Source: Paenibacillus silagei (GTDB lineage Bacteria; Bacillota; Bacilli; Paenibacillales; Paenibacillaceae). From it: a stretch of DNA of 37,857 nucleotides. A program made the translations under genes and the position numbers. Positions 1-7,454 of this stretch are shown here, piece by piece (position 1 is the first letter of the stretch; each line of letters begins with the position of its first letter). Location of the stretch: contig NZ_JAGGLV010000041.1 of NCBI RefSeq assembly GCF_017874735.1, positions 1-37,857 of the forward strand. The letters run 5' to 3'. The notes under the pieces were generated by a model. It saw nothing but the letters and a program-made list of their open reading frames with translations. It searched no databases and had not been told where the DNA came from.

Positions 1-75
1 AAAAACCGGTTGGATCGGTACGTGCAATATATCCAGCAGTTAGGATATAGCGTGCAACTAAATCCTACCCCATAG
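1..75 (+). CDS. IS110-family transposase, C-terminal 24 residues (partial)
   Basis: An open frame from base 1 to the TAG at 73-75 encodes the tail LDRYVQYIQQLGYSVQLNP, which matches the tail of the complete transposase ending at 16950. The rest of the gene lies outside the window, so whether this copy is intact cannot be judged. Confidence 0.85.
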   Translation, partial: KNRLDRYVQYIQQLGYSVQLNPTP

Positions 76-88
76 TCTTCCCTTTTTC

Positions 89-114
89 AAAAAAACGAAA
101 CGTTTTTTTGGGGC
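89..114 (+). terminator. A-run/T-run hairpin after IS110 transposase (copy 1)
   Basis: AAAAAAACG, a 3-nt AAA loop, then CGTTTTTTT form a hairpin just after the transposase stop. The same structure, with slightly different run lengths, follows the second copy at 16964-16986. It resembles an intrinsic terminator with an A/T-rich stem. The run-length difference suggests slippage, not selection for exact length. Confidence 0.45.
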
Positions 115-183
115 GGTGGGTCTTTTTTTTGTCAAAATCCAGTCTGCGGCGCATTTTCCGGTACTTTTATTTTCGTATTAAAC

Positions 184-290
184 CGACCACAATGGGACCG
201 GGGGCAACGCGTAGGCCAAATGTAGTCGAAAAACCGAACACAATGTGCTGGGTGAGGGCGTGCGGGCCAAATGTAGGCGAACCGGATGTA
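184..290 (+). repeat. 51-nt intergenic repeat, array A (about two units)
   Basis: Directly after the IS end come the part-unit CGACCACAAT and two cores, CCAAATGTAGTCGAAAAAC at 216-234 and CCAAATGTAGGCGAA starting at 267. The two cores are exactly 51 nt apart, the same period as in arrays B and C and about the period of array D. The second unit is degenerate after CGAA. Confidence 0.8.
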
Positions 291-365
291 TGGGGCACAG
301 GGCCCCCAGCATCCTTAAACTGTTTGGTTCTGTGCGCACTAGCGGTTCTTCGCGGAATGCTGTAC

Positions 366-1298
366 CTAATCCAGCATGAATTCCCTGTACTTGTTCTTGC
401 GGGGGTTGAGGATGAAGAGGATGCCACTGGCGTAGCCGGAGACGGCATTGAAGTTCCGCTTGAGCGTAGACTTGATGGCGAGGTAAGACAAGGTCCAGAG
501 CAGAGCTGCATAATTCTTCACGGGTGCTTTGCGCAGATTCAGCAGATAATAATGGTTGACTGCGGTCGCCCGGGCGACCCGGCCTGCCTTGTCGCGAGAG
601 CTGGGCGATTCATGATGCATGATTTTCAGCTCCGGGTTAATCACGAGCTTGCCGTATCTGCTCGCCAGATGGCACATATAGATATCGTCCGCTACTGCAT
701 AGCTGGTCATCCAGGGGTACGGCTTCATATCCCGCAGCGCCGAGCTGCGGAAGGACATGTTGCAGCCATGGAAGAAATCCGTCTCAAAAATATTCTCGGT
801 CTCCCCCCATAAGAGAAGAGACCCGGCCAGTGTGCTGGCCGACAGTCTGCCTGGCGAAGCCGACATTTGACAGGTCAGCCTGCCGAGCAGCTTGCCCGAT
901 TTGCTGCTGGAGAGACCCTTGGCGATTCCGCCGACTCCGGCAATGGACGGATCTGAGGCGTAGGTGTCGAGCAACCGGCGGATATAGAGCGGATCGTCCA
1001 GCTCCGCATCGTCATCGAAGCTGAGCAGAATCTCCCCTTCGATGAGCCCGAGGGCCTCATAGCGGGAGAGCCAGACGCCGGGCTTGGTTTTGCGGTAATA
1101 ACGCAGGCTGGCATCCGGAAGACGCCCGAGCACCTCACGGAAATATTCCAGCACCCGCTCTTCGATCTCACCGTCGTCCACGATCAGCAGTTCGATGGAG
1201 ACATTCTCCAGCCTGCTTTGCGCGCCGATGGACTCAATGCAGAGGGTCAGATCGCTGATCCGGTTACGCGTGGGAATGACTATAGACAGGTCATGCAT
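366..1298 (-). CDS. Family 2 glycosyltransferase
   Basis: This 310-residue protein is a GT-A fold glycosyltransferase that probably moves a sugar from a nucleotide-sugar donor to a surface glycan; the acceptor is unknown. It opens with SIVIPTRNR, has a DD pair near residues 41-42 and the metal-binding DDD at 95-97, followed by AELDDP. Near the C-terminus HHESPSSRDK and LLNLRKAP are typical of GT2 enzymes that end in a short hydrophobic region (about residues 260-295), so it may sit at the membrane. The ATG at 1296-1298 is preceded by GAAAGGAG at good spacing. It stands alone: its 3' end faces repeat array A and its 5' end faces the divergent oxidoreductase gene. A polysaccharide or teichoic-acid role is possible but not shown. 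Confidence 0.85.
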   Translation of the reverse strand: MHDLSIVIPTRNRISDLTLCIESIGAQSRLENVSIELLIVDDGEIEERVLEYFREVLGRLPDASLRYYRKTKPGVWLSRYEALGLIEGEILLSFDDDAELDDPLYIRRLLDTYASDPSIAGVGGIAKGLSSSKSGKLLGRLTCQMSASPGRLSASTLAGSLLLWGETENIFETDFFHGCNMSFRSSALRDMKPYPWMTSYAVADDIYMCHLASRYGKLVINPELKIMHHESPSSRDKAGRVARATAVNHYYLLNLRKAPVKNYAALLWTLSYLAIKSTLKRNFNAVSGYASGILFILNPRKNKYREFMLD

Positions 1299-1477
1299 GC
1301 CGCTGACTCCTTTCGGGACGCCATAGACCGTCCGCTTTGAATTAGAGATGTTGCTCTAATTTTACCTGCCCGGCCGGGCGTACGTATATACCTCTTTCGT
1401 TTACTTTTCTCCCGGAAGCCGGCAGGGAAGAGAATGTATGGGACATTCAATGGGAAGGGGCCGTTCAGAAAGTTTGT

Positions 1478-1506
1478 TTGTAATTTTCGGTTTTTAACTA
1501 TATAAT
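1478..1506 (+). promoter_or_regulatory. Candidate SigA promoter for the DsbA-like gene
   Basis: A TTGTAA -35-like box (1478-1483) lies 17 nt before a perfect TATAAT (1501-1506). The downstream gene starts about 50 nt later. The -10 box is strong and the -35 box matches four of six consensus bases. Confidence 0.5.
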
Positions 1507-1555
1507 AGTAAGTGAAATGCAATACCAATACCATTACCATTCAGGAGGAATTCCC

Positions 1556-2281
1556 ATGAGAATAGATATATGGTCTGATTATGCCTGCCCGTTCTGCTAC
1601 ATCGGCAAAAGACGGCTGGAGCACGCGCTGAGCCAATTCCCGGGCCGTGACCAGGTGGAGGTCGTGTTCCGCAGCTTCCAGCTGGACCCGAATGCACGCA
1701 CCGATGAGACGAGAGATATCCATGAGCTGCTGGCCGGTAAATACGGCATGACCCGTGACAAGGCCAAGGAGATGAACGCACAGCTGGCCGAGCAGGCGCA
1801 GGGTGTGGGTCTGGAGTTCAATTTCGATACGATTCAGTCCACGAATACCTTTGACGCTCACCGCTTGAGCCACTATGCTGCCACAGAGGGCAAGGCTCCG
1901 CAGATGACCGAACGGCTGCTGCGCGCTTATTTCACCGATTCGCTGAATGTGGGTGACCGCAAAGTGCTGGCTGAACTGGCCGCCGAGGTCGGACTTGATC
2001 AGGCTGAAGTTGCAAAGGTGCTCAACAGTGAGGCTTACGGTGACCGGGTTGAGGCTGACATTGAAGCTGCCCGGCAGCTGAACATCACTGGTGTTCCGTT
2101 CTTCGTCTTCAATAATAAGTACGCCGTATCCGGTGCGCAGCCAGGTCCGGTCTTTACTGAAGTGCTGGACACGGTATGGGCGGAGGAACAGAAGGGTCCA
2201 GAGCTTCAGGTGGTCGGCCAGCCGAAGTCCGGGGCTGCACCGTCTGCTGACGGCTGCGATGACGGTTCCTGCAGCATCTGA
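1556..2281 (+). CDS. DsbA family oxidoreductase, FrnE-like
   Basis: The 241-residue protein is a thioredoxin-fold disulfide oxidoreductase of the DsbA/FrnE (2-hydroxychromene-2-carboxylate isomerase-like) type. The N-terminus reads WSDYACPFCYIGKRRLE, with the redox CPFC at residues 11-14. The cis-proline region is TGVPFFVFNN, followed by YAVSGAQP, both hallmarks of FrnE proteins. No signal peptide is present, so it acts in the cytoplasm. An extra Cys pair closes the protein in DGCDDGSCSI. The ATG at 1556 follows AGGAGG at 1543-1548; an in-frame ATG at 1517 lacks a ribosome site and was not used. It is monocistronic with its own promoter and a terminator downstream. The substrate is unknown; polyketide isomerase activity, as once proposed for FrnE, is unlikely. 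Confidence 0.88.
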   Translation: MRIDIWSDYACPFCYIGKRRLEHALSQFPGRDQVEVVFRSFQLDPNARTDETRDIHELLAGKYGMTRDKAKEMNAQLAEQAQGVGLEFNFDTIQSTNTFDAHRLSHYAATEGKAPQMTERLLRAYFTDSLNVGDRKVLAELAAEVGLDQAEVAKVLNSEAYGDRVEADIEAARQLNITGVPFFVFNNKYAVSGAQPGPVFTEVLDTVWAEEQKGPELQVVGQPKSGAAPSADGCDDGSCSI

Positions 2282-2646
2282 TTACGATCAGTGGCAGGTT
2301 TGAGATAAGCGTTGCAGCAAGCTGTGCCTGGACGGGACGTACGATTCATTCTGGTTACGGACTACAGTTCCGCTATTTGCGCCAAAAGGCCATTTGGAGC
2401 GGCGCGCCGGACTCAGAAGACGTTATGCGGAGAATTTGGAAGCGAAATTGCAGGATATTCGGCACTTAAGCGCACTGGAGTCCGCAGCGCTGCCGTAAAA
2501 GATGATTTGGAACAAATAAGCGCACTGGAGTCCGCATAAGCGTGCTCCATCCAGTCAGGCGGCTACACCCTGATCGAAACAGGCTAAAAGTCGGCATTCC
2601 TGCCGCCACTGGCCCTTCCTGGCAAGTTTGCATCAATAGACGCACC
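2282..2646. other. Gene-free interval with a 20-bp direct repeat
   Basis: No credible gene is seen between the DsbA-like gene and the terminator. The interval holds a perfect 20-bp direct repeat (GCGCACTGGAGTCCGCA core) at 2467-2486 and 2517-2536, exactly 50 nt apart. Short related strings such as GGACTCAGAAG and TTCCGC occur between 2360 and 2460, which suggests a decayed repeat element. Confidence 0.5.
2467..2536. repeat. 20-bp perfect direct repeat, 50-nt period
   Basis: TAAGCGCACTGGAGTCCGCA occurs at 2467-2486 and again at 2517-2536. The 30 nt between them contain no gene. It differs in sequence from the 51-nt repeat family elsewhere in the window. Confidence 0.7.
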
Positions 2647-2686
2647 AAACCCCCGCCGCATGAAATTCATGCAGCGGGGGTTTTTG
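2647..2686 (+). terminator. Intrinsic terminator after the DsbA-like gene
   Basis: CCCCCGCCGCATGAA (2650-2664) pairs with TTCATGCAGCGGGGG (2666-2680), 15 positions with one mismatch, followed by TTTTTT. It lies between convergent genes and may serve both strands weakly. Confidence 0.85.
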
Positions 2687-2742
2687 TTCAAATATAAGAA
2701 TTTATATGTTGCACACGATAAATTATCCTTCTATTTCTCGCT

Positions 2743-2782
2743 GAAACGGTACCGTCCTTTAAAAGGACGGCAAAGCCGTTTC
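2743..2782. repeat. Nested inverted repeat downstream of ohyA
   Basis: An outer pair GAAACGG (2743-2749) and CCGTTTC (2776-2782) encloses an inner pair CCGTCCTTT (2752-2760) and AAAGGACGG (2762-2770). No T-run follows on either strand, so it is not a classical terminator. It could be an RNA hairpin in the oleate hydratase 3' region or a small palindromic repeat element. Confidence 0.55.
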
Positions 2783-2832
2783 CACTTGCTTACAGAGACC
2801 ACTGGCCTGGAGCGGGAAACCGAATCATTTCG

Positions 2833-4413
2833 TTACCGGAACGAGGTCACCAGACTGGAGAACAGTGTGCGGACATCGTTCTGGTACGCATTGATCGGCT
2901 CTACCGGACGGTTCAGGCCGAACAGGGTGTAGACGGCGATGCGGGCGGCACGGACTGAATACTCTTCCGTGAAAACGATATCGTCCGGGATCTCGCAGTA
3001 TTGGCCGATAAAGGCCAGGTTGGTTGAGCCTTCAGGCACCACCTGCGGCCGGTCGCTGTTCAGGCGCGGCATGAACTGGGAGGTGATATACGGCATCATG
3101 CAAGGAATACAGTTGGCGGTAGCCATGATCTCTTCCTTATGCGCCTCGAAGTGCAGATGCCCGATCAGCTCCTTCATAATCTCCTCGCCGGTACAGTTGC
3201 ACATTTTTTTGTGCACATAATCGCCGACCTTGTCCGGGTACAGGCCATATCCCCAGAAGACCCTGACATGCTCCGGCTGGTTGCGGAAATGCGGCTGGAA
3301 CGCCAGCACGACCGACATGAACCAACTGGAATCCTTGAACGTTACAAGTGCGCCGGTACCGGCCCGGTTGCGGGTGAACTTCTCCATCAGGTCGAAGAAC
3401 TTCGAGTCCTTGAAGGTCACCGTGAAGGATTCCCATTTGGATTCGTCCACATGATCGTCGAAGGAAGAAGGATTGCCGAGACCCGGCTTCTTCGCGGCGA
3501 TTGTCTCCCACAGCTTCCATGAGCTGCCCTTACCGTTCATCCCGGGAGCGGAGGTCATCGATCCGAGGCTGGAGCCTTCGGTCATCGAGCCGTTCGTCAC
3601 AATGACCCGGTCGCCTTCATGAACCTGGATCGTGTCCTCCACGCCATTGCGGACGACCTTCATCGCTGTCACAGTAATGCCGTCGCCATCTTTGAATTCC
3701 AGATCGGTTACTGTACATTTCAAGGTGAAATCTACGCCCAGCGGCTCCAGATATTGATGCAGCGGCAGAATAATGGAATCATATTGGTTATATGGGGTCC
3801 GGGTTACGCCTTCAAGGGTTTGAATTCTAGGGAACTCGTGCATGAAGCGGAGCATATACCGCTTGAACTCAACTGCACTATGCCAAGGCTGGAAGGCAAA
3901 AGTGGTCGCCCACATGTACCAGAAGTTCGTTGTGAAGAAATGTGGTCCGAACCAGTCGTTAATCCGCAAGGTGCCCATGGCTGGCTCCGGCGTCATGATC
4001 AGCTTGCCCATGGCCAGGCGGTCTGCCATATCGAAGCCCATTGAGGTGACGTCCAGAACCTCACCCTTGCTGTTGATCAGCCGGGCCTGGCCGCGGGTCG
4101 GATTGGATTCGTCGAATTGAATGATTTCTTCCCGCAGCGTCAGCCCCGGTTGGTCAATGGACGGAATGGTACTTAATAGCTCCCACAGATTCTCATAGGT
4201 CTCATCGTTCAGCATCCGGCCGCCGCGAATCACATATCCATGCTCTGCATCGCCGGCACCGTCATTGCTGCCGCCAAGGATCTTCATTTCTTCAATAATG
4301 TGAATGTTCTGTCCGGGAAAACCGCAGTCTCTGACCAGATAGGCCGCACCTGCAAGGGATGCAATGCCACCGCCTACGAAATATACCTGCTCGTTACCGT
4401 ACTCTTTTTTCAC
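2833..4413 (-). CDS. ohyA: Oleate hydratase (MCRA family flavoprotein)
   Basis: This family adds water to the cis-9 double bond of unsaturated fatty acids to make 10-hydroxy fatty acids, using FAD as a non-redox cofactor. It is often linked to detoxifying host or environmental fatty acids. The 526-residue protein has the Rossmann motif YFVGGGIASLAGAAYLVRD at residues 11-29, then EEMKILGGSNDGAGD and RGGRMLND at 63-70. The C-terminal part carries conserved MMPYITSQFMPR and FIGQYCEIPDDIVFTEEYS. The start is GTG (4411-4413), with GGAGG nine bases upstream. The residue after RGGR is Met67, where well-studied enzymes have a catalytic Glu (RGGREME). The protein is also shorter than the roughly 560-650 residues of many relatives. 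A TetR gene lies just upstream on the same strand. Confidence 0.92.
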   Translation of the reverse strand: MKKEYGNEQVYFVGGGIASLAGAAYLVRDCGFPGQNIHIIEEMKILGGSNDGAGDAEHGYVIRGGRMLNDETYENLWELLSTIPSIDQPGLTLREEIIQFDESNPTRGQARLINSKGEVLDVTSMGFDMADRLAMGKLIMTPEPAMGTLRINDWFGPHFFTTNFWYMWATTFAFQPWHSAVEFKRYMLRFMHEFPRIQTLEGVTRTPYNQYDSIILPLHQYLEPLGVDFTLKCTVTDLEFKDGDGITVTAMKVVRNGVEDTIQVHEGDRVIVTNGSMTEGSSLGSMTSAPGMNGKGSSWKLWETIAAKKPGLGNPSSFDDHVDESKWESFTVTFKDSKFFDLMEKFTRNRAGTGALVTFKDSSWFMSVVLAFQPHFRNQPEHVRVFWGYGLYPDKVGDYVHKKMCNCTGEEIMKELIGHLHFEAHKEEIMATANCIPCMMPYITSQFMPRLNSDRPQVVPEGSTNLAFIGQYCEIPDDIVFTEEYSVRAARIAVYTLFGLNRPVEPINAYQNDVRTLFSSLVTSFR

Positions 4414-4575
4414 TGATTACCGCCTCCATAGGTTTGCTTGAATACTGGACCTGAACCGAGTGTAATCCAGTCCCGCCTTGGAGGGTATCATCAAAGCGCT
4501 TGATCTGTATAAAATTTGGACATATGGAACAAAGTGTAACATTTTTGAGCAGAAAAAAAGCCGCAGCCTCTAAGG

Positions 4576-5154
4576 TTACGACACAATGTTCTCATATTTA
4601 TGCAGCGCCTTCAGAAAGTTCCCTTCTATCAGGACGCTCAGCTTCCCGATCATCTGCTCCGGCGGCTCCTTCATCCCGTCCTGCATCCACTGAATGACCA
4701 GTCCGGTGAAGGCCAGCGTGTAAAAGTTGGCGATGAACTGCTTATCCGGCGTCCCGACATCCAGCCCCGCGGCCAGCTCGTTGATGACGCCCATAACGAG
4801 ATCATTCGTCACCTCATATAGATACGCGTCCAGATGCCTCCGTCCGAGGGAGTCCAAGGTATTGCTGCAGAACGCCTTATTGTTCCCGATATAGCAGAAT
4901 ATCCGGTAGAAACCGTCTGTCCAGGTGCTGTAGCTGCGGTACTGGGCAATGCTCTCGACAGCCTCCGTCCTGTAGATCCAGCCCAGCAGATCATAGATAT
5001 CCTGAAAATGATAATAAAAGGTCTGCCGGTTCACGCCGCAATCCTCGACCAGATGCCGGACGGAGATTTTGTTCAGCGGAAGCTCCTCCATCAGGTCTTT
5101 GAGCGAGCGGGCGAGCGCATTTTTGGTCAGCAGGGAATTGGACATAAGGGTCAT
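4576..5154 (-). CDS. TetR/AcrR family transcriptional regulator (DhaS-like)
   Basis: The protein has 192 residues. Its N-terminal helix-turn-helix reads ALARSLKDLMEELPLNKISVRHLVEDCGVNRQTFYYHF in character (roughly residues 12-50), with the classic TetR ending FYYHF. The C-terminal ligand domain (about 75-185) resembles that of the regulator group containing DhaS, so the fold is clear but the ligand is not. Two starts are possible: ATG at 5154, only 3 nt after AGGAG, and ATG at 5145, 12 nt after it. The gene follows the small membrane protein gene by 16 nt and precedes ohyA by 162 nt, all on the minus strand. It may control ohyA, itself or the membrane protein; this is inference from position only. 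Confidence 0.85.
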   Translation of the reverse strand: MTLMSNSLLTKNALARSLKDLMEELPLNKISVRHLVEDCGVNRQTFYYHFQDIYDLLGWIYRTEAVESIAQYRSYSTWTDGFYRIFCYIGNNKAFCSNTLDSLGRRHLDAYLYEVTNDLVMGVINELAAGLDVGTPDKQFIANFYTLAFTGLVIQWMQDGMKEPPEQMIGKLSVLIEGNFLKALHKYENIVS

Positions 5155-5170
5155 CAGCTCCTAACAGGAA

Positions 5171-5566
5171 TCAGCGTGTGCGCCAATAATGTATCAGCAG
5201 CCGGCCGCCCTCGGCGATCAGGCCCAGAGCGAAGCCGCCTGCTGTAAACAGACCAAAGGAAAGAAAGCCCGCAAGATCCTCGAAGCCCGACATCTCACGG
5301 TAAGTGTACAGGTACATCAGGAAGAGCCCCGCCACAGTTCCAGCGGTTGAGAAAATCCACACAAGCTGCGCACCCAGCCAGCCGAACCCGTTGACTATAC
5401 CGGAGATGACAAGGGCAAGGATGGCCCAGCGTAGGGCAAGAATAAGGTTGAAGGGCTCACCTAACCACATATAACGGTGCAGAATCAGCGATAGCCACAG
5501 CAGCAGCGCGTAACCGGCAGACCATGCCAGCCAGCGGCCCGTCCGGGCAGGAGGCAGGAAATTCAT
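5171..5566 (-). CDS. Small membrane protein, four predicted helices, unknown function
   Basis: This 131-residue protein is not recognised. Hydrophobic segments lie at about residues 12-35, 41-70, 72-88 and 97-122, separated by short charged loops (RYMWLGEP, YTYREMSGFED). The tail is basic (HYWRTR). The ATG at 5564-5566 is preceded by GGGGTGA at a good distance. It follows the 5591-6106 gene by 24 nt and precedes the TetR gene by 16 nt, so the three probably form one transcript. No transport or enzymatic motif is visible. Confidence 0.7.
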   Translation of the reverse strand: MNFLPPARTGRWLAWSAGYALLLWLSLILHRYMWLGEPFNLILALRWAILALVISGIVNGFGWLGAQLVWIFSTAGTVAGLFLMYLYTYREMSGFEDLAGFLSFGLFTAGGFALGLIAEGGRLLIHYWRTR

Positions 5567-5590
5567 TATCAGCTCACCCCATGTATAGCG

Positions 5591-6106
5591 TTATACCTCT
5601 TCCAGTTCCTCTGCGCTCTGCAGCATGAACTTCAGGAGGTTCGGAAGGTCTTCCATTTGCTCTTCGGTAATTTGCCGTTTGAATTGCAGTTCAACACAGT
5701 TATTGTACGTATCGTCTGTCTGTCCATAGCGGAAGCTGAGCGATTGCACAGGCTGGAATTCGGGTCCCCAGATTCGGGTCAGAATCTCTTCAATGGCCGG
5801 GCACTGCACATTCACATCTTCTATCTCCATATAAAAGCGTAAGAAAAGACTGCATCCCGGATCGCTGCCCGGCGTCTCCAGAATCTCATCGCTGAGGTCC
5901 TTTACTGTGGACTGGAGCAGAATCTCGGACGTCACATTCAGGCCTCCGGTCAGCTTGAACGCGAGGCTGAATTCACGCGACATCAGCGCGAGATTGAGCA
6001 GATCGGACCGGTCAGTTACAACTAGAACCCCATCCAGATTATCGTAGTCGTAGATCTGGTTCTCCAGGGCGATTTTAATATTGTCAAAAACAGTAGGGTG
6101 GAACAA
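5591..6106 (-). CDS. Conserved hypothetical cytoplasmic protein
   Basis: About 171 residues, acidic and without membrane segments; the family is not recognised. The sequence alternates hydrophobic strands and acidic helices (VLVVTDRSDLLNLALM, ILTRIWGPEFQPVQSL) and ends in the acidic stretch SAEELEEV. The likely start is TTG at 6104-6106, 8 nt after AAGG. A GTG at 6113-6115 is in frame but overlaps that ribosome site and has none of its own. Upstream, an AT-rich palindrome ATAATATATTAT (6130-6141) lies where a promoter would be. It is probably first in an operon with the membrane protein and TetR gene. Confidence 0.6.
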   Translation of the reverse strand: MFHPTVFDNIKIALENQIYDYDNLDGVLVVTDRSDLLNLALMSREFSLAFKLTGGLNVTSEILLQSTVKDLSDEILETPGSDPGCSLFLRFYMEIEDVNVQCPAIEEILTRIWGPEFQPVQSLSFRYGQTDDTYNNCVELQFKRQITEEQMEDLPNLLKFMLQSAEELEEV

Positions 6107-6173
6107 GAGCGGCACCTTCTATCGTTTCTCTATAATATATTATGATCTGCTGTTGGCACTCACAGCTTAGGAA

Positions 6174-7145
6174 TTAGTTCGTAGGTGCCGGTGCCGTGTA
6201 TTTCAGAAAAGTCTTCGGAATCTCGCTCTCAAACGTTAGAATTTCACCTGTGGTCGGATGGACGAACGAGAGCACGCGGGCATGCAGGCCGAGGCGGCCG
6301 ACCGCCTTGGTCTCAGCCCCGTACTTCTTGTCCCCGGCAATCGGATGTCCGATGTCGGACATGTGGACACGGATCTGATTCTTCCGTCCGGTCTCTAAGT
6401 GCACCTCCAGCAGGGAGAAGTGGCGGTTCGCCTGGATCAGCTTATAGCGGGTTACGGCGTGCAGCCCGTCTCCCTCATGCGGACTGGAGTACATCTTCAG
6501 CGTGGAGGTCTCCTTCAGCCAGGAGCTGATCGTGCCTTCGGATCTCTTAACGGCGCCTTCCACCAGAGCCACGTAGGAGCGTTCCTTGACGGTCTCCTTC
6601 CAGCTGTTCTGGAGCTGCTGCTGAATCGCCTCGCTGCGGGCAAACATCATGACACCCGAGGTATCACGGTCCAGCCGGTGCACCACATAGACGCGGTTCT
6701 TCGGGTTGCTCAGGCGGACATGCTCCATCAGCTGGCGGTAAGCCGTCAATTCATTATCTTCACCGGTAGCGATGGACAGGAGCCCCGCATCCTTCTGGAT
6801 CACGATAATATCGTCATCCTCATGGACAATGGTCAGCCCGAGCATCTCCTTGGTTTCGGCAGGCTTCTCATGGTCAATCGTCACGGTCTGGCCGGGATGG
6901 AGCGGATGGTTATGCTTCGTCACCGGCTTGCCGTTCACCGCAACCTGTCCGCGGGAGAGCATGGATTTGATCGAGTTGCGCCCCTTGTTCGTAATCGTCT
7001 TCAGCAGAAAAGCAAGCAGCTCCGCAGGCTCGGCTACCGTATAGGATTTGGGTGCAGCTGCCGGCTTGGCCGGGGCTCCGGATCTTGCTCCCTGTTTATG
7101 GTTAGAGGTTCTGTTCCCCTGATTTCTGGTTCTTCTTGTATTCAT
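6174..7145 (-). CDS. RluA family pseudouridine synthase with S4 domain
   Basis: It converts uridine to pseudouridine in rRNA or tRNA. The 323-residue protein has a basic, low-complexity N-terminal extension (about residues 1-32), an S4 RNA-binding domain (about 40-95, with KSMLSRGQVAVNG) and the catalytic domain. The family motif HRLDRDTSGVMMFA near residue 156 includes the catalytic Asp. Further conserved segments are LETGRKNQIRVHM and GDKKYG, so all catalytic motifs are present. The ATG at 7143-7145 is nine bases after GGAG. It stands apart from the germination operon by about 80 nt. The exact RNA target site cannot be told from sequence; Bacillus has several RluA paralogues. Confidence 0.9.
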   Translation of the reverse strand: MNTRRTRNQGNRTSNHKQGARSGAPAKPAAAPKSYTVAEPAELLAFLLKTITNKGRNSIKSMLSRGQVAVNGKPVTKHNHPLHPGQTVTIDHEKPAETKEMLGLTIVHEDDDIIVIQKDAGLLSIATGEDNELTAYRQLMEHVRLSNPKNRVYVVHRLDRDTSGVMMFARSEAIQQQLQNSWKETVKERSYVALVEGAVKRSEGTISSWLKETSTLKMYSSPHEGDGLHAVTRYKLIQANRHFSLLEVHLETGRKNQIRVHMSDIGHPIAGDKKYGAETKAVGRLGLHARVLSFVHPTTGEILTFESEIPKTFLKYTAPAPTN

Positions 7146-7226
7146 GACCGCATTCTCCGTCCTTTAATAGGTTACTCCTCAATATACCATGGGCCGTGAA
7201 TAAATACTACGAAGGGACGTGGGGCA

Positions 7227-7412
7227 CTAGATATAGAGGAGCAGGCCGATACAGATTATCAGGGAGAGCAGGATATAGCTCCAGGCTATGATCTTTGCGT
7301 ACTTTTTCTCCCGGAGCCAGCCCCGGTTACTGTAAATTCGGATATCTACAACCAGCAGGAGCATGGCCGAGAACAACAGCATCCCGGCAAGGCTTCCCAG
7401 CAATCGGATCAT
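7227..7412 (-). CDS. Small two-helix membrane protein, CLC_0170-like
   Basis: The 61-residue protein has two hydrophobic segments (about residues 5-25 and 42-60) joined by a basic linker RIYSNRGWLREKKYAKI. This matches the general pattern of the small CLC_0170 family found beside Ger receptor operons, but the family assignment is from memory and pattern, not a search. It starts 42 nt after the gerC-type gene on the same strand and is probably the last gene of the germination operon. A role in assembling or tuning the receptor in the spore inner membrane is plausible but unproven. Confidence 0.65.
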   Translation of the reverse strand: MIRLLGSLAGMLLFSAMLLLVVDIRIYSNRGWLREKKYAKIIAWSYILLSLIICIGLLLYI

Positions 7413-7454
7413 ACGCTTCCTCCTCCATAGGCGGTTACCTGCACGGGCTGGCGC

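Larger units (their letters stand above)
1..183 (+). mobile_element. IS110-family element, right end only (copy 1, cut by window edge)
   Basis: The first 183 bases are nearly the same as 16876-17058, the end of the complete IS110 element further on. They hold the last codons of the transposase, a short A-run/T-run hairpin and the non-coding right end finishing in GTATTAAAC at 175-183. The two copies differ by a few substitutions and by homopolymer lengths, so they are related but not recent duplicates. The right boundary is set by comparison with copy 2: similarity to IS sequence stops at 183 and 51-nt repeat sequence (CGACCACAAT) begins at 184, as it does at 17059. Confidence 0.85.

Noticed and set aside
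108..812. Plus-strand frame of 234 codons over the IS end, array A and the GT2 gene
   Set aside because: It runs through IS sequence and repeats and then antisense to the glycosyltransferase gene. There is no ribosome site or motif.
4490..4504. CcpA cre site
   Set aside because: The AAAGCGCTT centre matches, but the outer TG and CA positions of the cre consensus do not. I treat it only as a weak palindrome.
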